A stretch of DNA of 64,000 nucleotides, taken from NCBI GenBank assembly GCA_013399015.1, contig VWZX01006532.1:158489-222488 (forward strand). The letters are read 5' to 3'. The notes under the pieces are model-generated. The model was not told the origin of the DNA. It saw only the letters and a list, made by a program, of their open reading frames with translations, and ran no database searches. This document shows positions 43,340 through 53,900 of this stretch, piece by piece; position 1 is the first letter of the stretch, and each line of letters opens with the position of its first letter. Source of the stretch: Galbula dea. Its lineage: Eukaryota; Chordata; Aves; Piciformes; Galbulidae. Position numbers and translations under genes: made by a program.

Positions 43340-46300
43340 AAAAACACATTAAGAAAAAAAATGCACTGTAACTCCATTACTGGGATTCTCTGAATAAACC
43401 AAAGTCTTCCATGAAGTACACACCTTCTTGCAAAGGAAGCAAATGAAACACATCTGAAAGGTAGCTCATGAAAAGTAAGGACACAGGAAACACAAGCCAC
43501 CACTTACCATCACCTCTACCTAATCACTGAAGCCTACAATAGATGAAGTCACATGGAACTACCACCCAGGGCCCCACATGATCATCAGATAAACTCACCT
43601 CCCAATTCTGACTTTTAAAGATGTAGAAGCAAAAGCAGCTTAAAAGTGATAACAAAGCAGAACAGCATTTAAGGATGCTACACATACTTAAAATGCTTCC
43701 TTTCCTCCTTTCCAACATATTATAACTGGTGACACGTTCAAGAAGAGTCCATAGCCAATGCTGCAGGAAAGTATATCCAGCAAACACACCTGAAGTTTAT
43801 TCATGTGTTTTCATAAAATTCTCCAAATACCTTTGTCCCTAGTTAAAGTACTCCCAAAATTACTTGCATACCTCTAGCCACTGGACACTTTTGCAATAGC
43901 TATTAAGAAACAAATCAAAATAAGAAGGATAACTGACAATTCCTAAGAAAACCAACTGCCCATTGAATGCCAGGAGAAATATGGATGAATCCTTCTATTT
44001 CTCATTCTTGTTATCCATATAGAAGGAATATTAGGCCTAAGCAGAAGTTAAGTATAGAGAAAAGTCATTAGGTGATTCAACAGAACAGCACCACTGTCTT
44101 GGAAAAGTATGAAAAAGTGTTGAGTCATTTAGCCTAATAAAACCAAAACCTGAAAGCATATAAATACCAAGGAAGTGGAAAAAAAATTGTTGGCCTAAGG
44201 CTTGACCCCATCACAGCCTGACCTGTCTTTGCTGGCCTTTCCTTTTGCTGTTGCTTTGATGAACTGAGCACTATAAAAATGAACACCTTGTCCAATGATA
44301 TTTTCTCCACAGAACCTCCGAATAAACAAACCAACACAATCTTTAGAACATTATATTTCATAAAAGACAATGATAAAAAAGTACAAACATTTTCATGAAC
44401 AACAACAAAACCATAACTATGATAGTACAGAGGAAATTCCCAGCATTTGTTTCAGTGGATTTTTCATTAAGTCTATCTCACATACCTCTACAAATGAAAG
44501 AATCTCAAGTACACTTCCTCTTGCTGATACACCATGGATCCTTTCCATATTTTTCAGTAACTGGCTCATTAGTAGCCACTACAATATAAGTCATTAGTAA
44601 ACATGACAATATAAAAATAGACTGGCAAGATCCAAGAAAAAGGACATTTTGCACTTTCTTTTCAATATAGTGTCTAGTGCAAAATGGGGGGTGTATTTTA
44701 TATTGTCCTACTTAAATCTGAAATACAGCAAATGGGCCTCAGAGTACCTTAGCATATCAACCAGGTTCCACTGGTAACGTTTCTGTAATGGTTTTACTCA
44801 TTAATTTGCAAAACATTCAGAACCTTGTCAAATCCTCCCTCCTCCTTCTCCCTCCATGGTCATTCCTTGAAAACATCCTGAATCTGCTCTGTCAGCAATG
44901 CAAAAGCCAATGTGATTGCCTTCTATCTTGAGTTCACAAGAATCATGAAAATACCAAAAGGACTGTGCACAACGTAGTTCTGCATCCCATTTATTTTGTT
45001 AGAAGGCACTGTCTATGTTAAAATTCACTACAGGTTAGTACTGAGTTCAAGCAGGTAGTATACAAACACTATTTTGATGTAATTTAAGATGGCAACTTTT
45101 AAAAGTTCCCAACAAAGTGATAAAACAAAGCTATTTAGAGAAGAGTGTTGGCTAACAATTCATAATTCAATATCCATCACTTTTGGGCACCAAAATGTAA
45201 ACTTTTTAAGAACTCAGCTAGATGTCAGAATCCATTCCCATACTGGATTAAATCACATTTTTCTAAGACCATACATGATTAATCACTTAGAACTGTAAAG
45301 TTATATTGGTTCAGCCACAGCATATATGTGATACAGTATGTATATATGTATGTATATATACATATATATATATGCATTAGAATTTTGTTTAATTGCACAT
45401 TAATTTCACAGGATGCCTAACAAAAGGACACAAAAGCATGCTCCAGGAAACAGTACAGACCTACAGTACCAAAGGATGTTTCATAATCACAGGGGTTAAA
45501 TTGCAGGTAAACTCATACTGAAAACCAGAGATTACTTCAAAATTACATCAGGGACTAAAAAAATTATTCAACAGGTCTTAAAGAATTGTATTAGTCTGTT
45601 ATGAAATATGACTAGTTTTATTTTGAAGCTATAATTGTTCATACAGTGTATCAATTATCTCCCCTTTATCCATATGCTTCAGAATATTCTATACACTCAG
45701 TTATAGAAAAATGTATCAAGAGGTGATCAAACCACTTAAGCATGCTTTTGAAGGATGGTTTTGTTCACTTTATGCTCACTTTTCTGTTATTTGCATTGCA
45801 TGACATCATTCCCAAAGCATATTAGATTAGCTGATAGATTTTAAGGTAATTCCAGCACAGTTTAAAATATCCTTTACAGTTGTTCTCAACTACTTGAATT
45901 AAATCATTATGCTTCTACTAAGTATTTGGGATGTCTACAACTAAGCTCAGAACTACTGAAGAACAGCTAAGGACAAAGTTTGCTGCTGGGATGTCAAAGA
46001 AAGAAAAGGTGTTTATGGCAGACAAATTCAAATATAGAAAGCACAACACCATTTGTGGCAGCAGATCAGGAAACCAACAGAGAGCAATAAAGGTTAGTAT
46101 TCTTTGTCAGCACTCTTACAGAACACTCTATGGATAAACAATCATTGTATAGTGCTTTCCATTCTTTGTGGGAGCAGAAGTCAGTCTTTGGTTCCTAAAG
46201 AGTAGAGTAACTGTGACAAACAAAAGCAGTTTGGTAGATCTTGGTCAGTATCTTTGCATTAACGTAGATAATAAATGATCCCATCCTTTTCCTTAGTATT

Positions 46301-47823
46301 AACAAGGCATGTAAAAAAATATTAGGAAAAGATAATGCTTAGCAGTGGGATTTTTTTTAGGTAGCAGAACATTACATGCAAACAGAAGAGATGATGATGT
46401 TTTTCATCATAAGCCAAGGAAAGAGGCTCATTACTCATACATACAACACCACAAAAATAGAGAAGCAGACAGGACCAATCCTTAGTGGGACTGAGCAACC
46501 TCAATCTCATTGAAAGTCATCGACTTGAGGTTACTTAGTGCATCATAGAAGCACTCAGCACTCTACCAGAATAGGTCCTGAAATAGCTATATTGATTAAT
46601 ATATCATGAGTGGAATTTTTAAAAGCACTTGGGGTTGGTCTGCTTTCAGTTCCACTTATGCCATTATCAGTGGAACAGTTGGACCAACACTGTGGTTCTG
46701 AAAATCCCACACTACAAGCATTAAAACTACTATAACTATCCTTTATTGTTTTCTTAAAAATCTAACTTTAATATTCTTCCAATGAAGACACATTTTTGGC
46801 TCTTCTCTTTTGGAGGAATAAAAGTGCTGTTTACTAGTATTTTTTTTTTAAAGAACAATACTAAAACACTGTATGCACCCAGACACATTGTTTTAGGCAT
46901 TAAAATCCCTGACATTGACACTAGTGGCACACTTGGAAAACAGTGAGAGTTCCTGTAGATCTTAATACTCAACAATTGCAAGATTTTCTGTAATACACAT
47001 GCAATATGCATATAAATAAGATTTAGATGGCAGGCAGGGTATCATACAACTTTGCTGGCAATAAATAAAATGAAAAGCTTTCTTTATAGTGAGTTCTTAC
47101 ATGAAATTCATTTTTCTATATAGATATGCAGAAGGCCTAGAGCTCAAAACTAGTATAACAGTTTACAGTCATAGCTGGCCAACAATTAATATTTCTTTCA
47201 TTTCACATAAGGTATAACCTTTTTGTAAGCATACTTACATTTTACACTTGCTCTTTCATGCTAATAAAAGCATTCCTATGGAATTCAAATGAGAACACAC
47301 TCAAATACATACTGAAACATAAAATATTGAGCAATTTAAAAGCAATGTACACACATTTAATTTACATCACATATTTACAAGACACATTTTAAAAAGAAAC
47401 AAAAGCCTTCATTTAAATATAAGGGGCTGGGGGTTGTTTAGTATAAAAAAAAATCCTGGAAGAAATGGCCTTTGCCCCTGCTTCCAGAGAAGCTACAAGT
47501 CTGTTTTCTGCAGTTTCTTCAGTTGAGTGGTAAAGAGAGAGAAAAAGAAGAATGAAGGCTTAAACAGTAGTTTCATGCTGTAAACATCTGAGTGGTACTG
47601 CTGAGTGCTAGCTGCTGGCTTCTCTTTCAAAACAAAATGTATGGTACATACAATCACTTCACTTCTCATCCTACATATGCATCATCAAGTGGTCAAAAAT
47701 CTCTAAAGCTATGCTGCTATTTGGTGGTTTGGGGTTGATTTTTGTTTTTGGTTTACAATGTCTATTAGTAGCTTCCAGTGGTAAAAGTTTATTCTCGTAG
47801 GGTAGCTGGTCATTTCACTTCCA
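43340..47823 (-). other. B4GALT6: Putative long 3' UTR of B4GALT6 and TTR2-B4GALT6 gap
   Basis: AT-rich sequence without coding exons between two converging genes. The B4GALT6 3' UTR starts at 47823 and runs leftwards. Possible polyadenylation hexamers on the - strand (TTTATT on +) occur near 46741, 45617 and 44988, so the true end cannot be fixed by eye. It includes a TA/TATG microsatellite at 45338-45376. Confidence 0.45.
45338..45376. repeat. TA-rich microsatellite
   Basis: Alternating TATG/TATA/CATA units, partly self-complementary, inside the presumed B4GALT6 3' UTR. Confidence 0.85.
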
Positions 47824-47971
47824 TCAATAGTCTCTAACAGGAGCCAGTTCTGGTATGAGATTAACAGTTATATTTTTATACAACCTACTGACAAGGATTT
47901 TGGGAGTATATATTAGATTGTTCAACCCATCAATGTACTGACGCTCTCTGGAATACCTCAGGAGTTTGTAT
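47824..47971 (-). CDS. B4GALT6: B4GALT6 exon 9 (terminal)
   Basis: Encodes YKLLRYSRERQYIDGLNNLI then YTPKILVSRLYKNITVNLIP and ELAPVRDY, stop TGA at 47826-47824. Acceptor ctctgcag. N-glycosylation sequon NIT present. Confidence 0.95.
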
Positions 47972-50900
47972 CTGCAGAGGGAGTTGGAAGAAGAAAAGAT
48001 GAGAAAGGTTTGTGAGAAACAATTCTAACAAGGTTAGCTATGATACTCAAACAGTCATTTCATTTGGAAATACACTAAACTGCCTCTCAGTCCTCTGAAA
48101 TTACCAAGTTATCCACCTAAGCTTTAAAAGAAAGCTACTTTGTTTTTTAAGACACTTAAGATTTCATGTTCACACATATAAGTTAACATCAAGACTAAAA
48201 AATAAAGAAGCATTTAATATGTATACATTTTATGGTCCCAAGCCAAACTGATTTTTAAAGAACCTTCAATTTCTTCATGTTCTGCTGTAACACTCAACTA
48301 TGGAGCTCAGAGAAGATCTGGAACCTTCACTGTTCATCATTATACATTTAAATGTTTGGATTGGTTTTTATTTCATTCTTGAGATTCCAGCATTTACAAA
48401 TATCTAAAGTTGAGGTGATTATAAAACCCTCCAGGAGATTACTGACATAGACATTCTAGTTTCATATCACATATTTACTCATGGCTACCCAAATCTTAAC
48501 AGTTTTTGGGGAAGGCTGTTACTATATATCCCTGTCAACATTTAACTAAAATAACAGGTGTTCTAAAAACAAACAAACAACAACAAAACCCCAAACACCT
48601 CCTCCCCCCCCAAAAAAAACAACAAAAAACCACCACCAAACACCAACCCACCAGTCAAAATTAAAAACAACTGGAGTATGACAGTTAATGGAACTGTCTG
48701 AGGCTTTTATTCCTATATATGCATGCATGTGTGGTGTGCAAGCACTTTTTGGTGTGTATACCTAATTATATATTTATTTTTGTGTTTTATAAATATGTCT
48801 TTATATATAGCTATCTTTCATAAATATATTCTGTAAATATTTACCTGTATATTTAGACTTCTCATAAATTTTATAAACCTATATACAAGTGCAGAAAGTT
48901 ATTTTAGAAATATAAAGAAAGACAGATGAAATCTCCAGCATTTATATGTGTTTATTTCTATACTTTTAAATACATATAAAATATTTAAAGGTTGGATTGC
49001 TAAGTGACTGACAACCTGAAGTCCAAAAACAGAGGCATGTTTTCAGTGCATTGCTTTTGATCTGTCAGGCTGACCAGGTTGTCAAGTTGATCAAGTCTAT
49101 TTAAAAATTATGACAAAAGCACAAAGAAGTTCCCAGAAAGAGACACTCACTGATAACAGAATTGAGCAGTACTTCTAATCATGTGAAAACACTTACCACA
49201 AACCTTTATTTTGTGTTTCACATTCTCATTTTTAGGTGTAGCTCATCTGCTGCATTCTGGTTGCTATTCCAACCTAGGGCAGCCAGAACCTACTGGCCAG
49301 TTAAAAGTGTTTTGCATCTTTGTGGCCAAAGAAAGGAACCCCCAAAGAAAAGGTTCATGCCAACCTAAGCAGGAAATGAGACCATCTCAGAAAAGAATAC
49401 AACATGATGGAAGAAACCAGTCCTTGAGGAGTCTGCTTTCACATAGGAGTGAGAACAGCTGTACTGCTTCTTTCACGGAATATCCAAATGAACCAACAAA
49501 TGGATTCCTGCCAGCACTAATGCCCAAATTATTAAGGAACAATAACATTCTTCATCAAAGATTATGATGATAATCTCTTCTGACACACAAACTCAGTCTC
49601 CATAATGGTTGAATAAGAAATATCTGGACACCAAACATAATGTGTTTAAGAAAACACAAGAGTTTAGCACTAGAGAGGGAGTAACACTGCTAAGCATTGA
49701 CTGCTGACTTGTAGGTGTGGAAGATTTTTATGTGTATAAGAAAAAATTTTACATCTTTAACTCCAGTGTGTTTTTCTTACCGTCCTAAAAACTGGACTTC
49801 TCCTCTGTGGTGATGAGGAATGGATTTGTACTTCCCTAAATCTCCCTCTGGTCTTGTTACGTTGTACCCAGCATAGTGAACCCTGCAGTGTGATACATAC
49901 AGGTTTGTATGAAAAGTGTTCAAAAGATGCTTCTTCAAGTTACAGCAAAAGTGAAAAATATGCATCAAATCTTTTAAAGCAAAGTCTCTGTATTTGCTGA
50001 TGTTCTCCCCTTAAAAAACCCAAAATACTCCTAACCCAAGTAAAGAAGCTGGTAAAACAAATGAAGTGGGAAATAATTATAACTTTGGTTTTGGTATCTC
50101 CTGCTTTGTTCTCAAAGCACAAAGGCATCAAAATATGAAAATAGTAAGGAAAGAGAATCAAGACATACTTTCCTTTAAAACATCTCTTCATGTATAAACT
50201 CGTGCAGATGCTTTGTATCAACAGCTCAGCAGGAACATTCTACACATGCTTACTGTGAGCAGTTAGCAATACAGAGAGCAGTGATGTCCACTGTCATATT
50301 TGTGACTATCAATACAGCCAGAAATTAAACTCCCTCTCAAACACTGCTCCTAAGATGTGAAAGATACTTCAACTCATGCTCACTCTGCATGTCTGTGCCA
50401 TGGTATTTCCTAATGCTAGCAGCAAGAGAGATGTAAATGAAAATCAAAAAGCAATGCACAGAAGACTAGAAGAAATGAGACTAAATATGCTTAATACCAT
50501 TATGTGTTGTTACATCCCTTAGTTTTGACAAGACCTCTCTCTTAAAAGCGTGTTATCTGTCCCCAGGCCAAGAAAGAAGAACATCACACTTACCCCTTCA
50601 AATGGTATGTTCTGCTATTTCTAAAGGGAACTCTTTAGAAATGTTAAGACCTGGTTAATTTAAAAAAAAATGAAAAGGTAACAACTGACAATAAAAAAAC
50701 ACCTAATTGCTCTCAGAGGGTGGATACCACAGAACAGTAAGACAGACATAAGCAGTGAACACTCACCTGTTCCAAAGATCATCATCTTCTCCACCCCATC
50801 CCCAAAAAGCATTTGGAAACCCATTGATCTTCTGGAATTGTTCCACTGTCAGGCCACTTACACCACCAAAAAACTCATTATATGGAAGACTGAAAACAAA

Positions 50901-53900
50901 AAAAAAAATTCTACATTTATATGTGTTTATTCATACATTTTTAAATATATACAAAAACTTTAAAGGTTAGACTGCTAATTGGCTGACAACCTGAAGTTCA
51001 AGCACAAAGTCATGTTTTCAATGCATTGCTTTTGATCTGTTAGGTTGACCAGGTTGTCAAGTGGATCAACTTCATAAATAGAATTTCAGTAGGGCAAATA
51101 CATACATATAGTAAGCAATATGCTACAGCTTTCTGTGAAGTGATTGGAAGAGTGTCACGAGATAGCAGAATGGTAAAAAGCAAGCGAAACATCATGCATA
51201 TTAAATGGCAGAAGGAAAGGAGGTAACAAAACTGCAGGACACACTAAATTAATCAAATGTCAACAGAGACTGAATACAAGTCATCAAGTCACAGAATGTT
51301 AGAAGTTGGAAGGGACCTCGAAAGATCATCTAGTCCAACCCCCCCTGCCAGAGCAGAAAAGCCTACAGCACCTGGTATTCCCAGACCAACTCCCATCCAA
51401 GTACTAAGCAGGCCCGACCCTGTTTAGCTTCTGAGAGCAGACAAGATCGGGCATTCTCACGAATGCTCTATCCCTTCAATGGTCTAGCAGCAAGAAAATC
51501 TTTCATTTAAAAAGCAGTACAAAGCAGAATAAAATCCTACATTTATGAGAAAATTAAGTAAGGTGTTTTTCCTGTGGTATTTTGCTGCATGTTGCCTCCT
51601 TAGCTTAATTAACATCCACTACAATGGCTTATGTAGCCAGAAAGGACTTCTACTAAGCAAGGTAAGTTCTTCCCCCTTGACATACACAGCCTTTTGGGTT
51701 CTCTTGTCGGTTGTGTTTTGGTTGTTTTTAAGATCAAGCTCACTGTAACGAATTCAACACTGAAAATTATAGTCTTCAAATTAGAAACATATCAAATGTA
51801 GGCACTAAACTTAAATCCTCCCTTTAACAACTAGCCATTCATTTACATAAATAGCATGGTAGGAGGCTGCTTTCTTGGTTTCACCTATTGTAAGTACTGT
51901 CAAAAATTCATAGGGGACTTTAAGAATGCTTCTGAGCCCTGAAGAAACAAGGTGAATAAAGCTAGTTACTTACATGTACATGTATTTGTCCAGCTTTGCT
52001 GCAAAATGGCGTGGCATTTCTCCACATCCATAATAATTTCGGTCATTTTCAGGTAAGTGATCCACATCATGAAATATTATGCAGTCCCAGACAGCATCCT
52101 TCATAGCCTCTTTGAAGCCAACATTAAAGAGCATGGCGCGATTAAAAGGTTGCGTACCTGTCTTCAAACAGAAAACACAGCAGACATTGTAAGAATCCAG
52201 AAGAGACTAAATTTTAATCCAATGAGAAATACATCCTCTACCACACACACAAAAAAAGCATTGACAAAGATGCTTATTATTATTCTAGCTAAGCAGAGCA
52301 ATAGCTCTGCTTTGCATTAAGTACACCAACTGTATTTCATGCTTTAAAGAGTCTAGATATTCTCCACTCTTACACAAAACTTCACAGCACTAGTAACCCT
52401 GAAGCACCAACATATGGGTTCTTTGAACTCCTATAGCATGACATTATTAGTTAAAGAAATACTGATGCAAGCTAAGAAACAAGCATGATGCTTTGTTGCT
52501 TGTTAAAACAGTCAAACAGAATAGAATGAAATAGGCTGTTTCAGTTGGAAGGGGCCTACAACGATCATCTAGTCCAACTGCCTGACCACTCTAGGGCTGA
52601 CCAAAAGTTAAAGGATGCTATTAAAGACATTGTCCAAATACCTCTTAAACACTGACAGGCTTGGGGCATCAATATATCAAATATCAAATCTCCTTTAGGA
52701 GGGAATCTCGGAAAGTCACTTTTCAAGTAAATGCTGTTACCTGTTCAACAACATAGAAGGCAAATTCCAGTCGCTGCTTCTGCAACATAGGGATCAGATG
52801 ACGGAAGAAAATTGGCAGATGTTCATGGCGATTCCGAAAAGGAATAAGGATTGCCACCTTCAAAACATTAAGCTATTCTATTAACATTTTCAAATTGGAA
52901 TGTTTCAATACAGATCAGGTGTTCCCACCCATTACATAGACCTTTTAACTTTTACATTTCAATTGGTGTTTCATACTTTCCTTCCCACTAGGAACACATG
53001 TTGGAATTTTGCTTAAACAATTAAAAAAGAAGAAAAAATTCTGTTCACATTCTTCTAATTACACTTTAAGCAACATGCACATAGGACAAGTCTGCATCCA
53101 CATGATAAAATGTTTAGTAACAACAGGCAAGAAACCTTTAGAAGTTCCTGACAATCTATTTCAAGTTTTTTTGCAAGCTTTAAACTCTTTTGAGCACAGA
53201 CAGCACAATACATACACCGTAACGTATTACATACAAACCACAGCAGTAAAACTGAGCACTTGCAATGGTAAACTATTCTTACACACCAATAGGAAAAAAA
53301 AAAGGCAGAAAAACAGCATCTCACCTTCCATCGTGGCTTACAGTCTTTTGGTTTCCAGTGTCCTCCTGGTTCAATGTCTAGATCTTTTGAAAACAGTTGC
53401 TGAATTTCATCAAAACTAATTTCACTCATATTGACATTGATAAGGCCTCCTAAATAGAGGGGAAAAAAAAGTACTCATTTCAACTACCATTACAGATCTA
53501 ATGCTACAAGGTACATCACAAACAAATAGCACCAGAAATCTGTAGTTACACTACCTACAGACAAGAAACAATTTCCACTACTCTCTTAGTATTCAGGTTT
53601 TACTGAATGAATTTCAGTTATTTCCCAATATAAGCATTCCTTCAATAAACCCTATAAGCAAAATACTCATTTCAAAGAAAACAGACCTAGCAAAGTAATT
53701 TGAATTCTGTATCTATTTCAGAAAATCAGAATCACCTTTCACTTTAAGCACTACTGTTAACAGTTCCACACCACCTGCACTACTGAAAGACTGACATTTT
53801 TGGAGCATACTAGGAAGAACTATTGTTTTCAGAAGAAGGCAGCAGATACTGCAAGAGCTATTTTAGTTTTAGATATGAATAAATGGAGACCTACTTGTAA

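Larger units (their letters stand above)
47972..49780 (-). other. B4GALT6: B4GALT6 intron 8
   Basis: A GT-AG intron with the A/C-rich stretch and copy A of the 165-bp block. The open frame at 49211-49567 on the + strand has no recognisable similarity. Confidence 0.85.

Noticed and set aside
51361..51472. Functional 5S rRNA gene
   Set aside because: Many substitutions, a degraded 5' end and direct fusion to a CR1 tail instead of a T-run terminator mark it as a pseudo or SINE copy.
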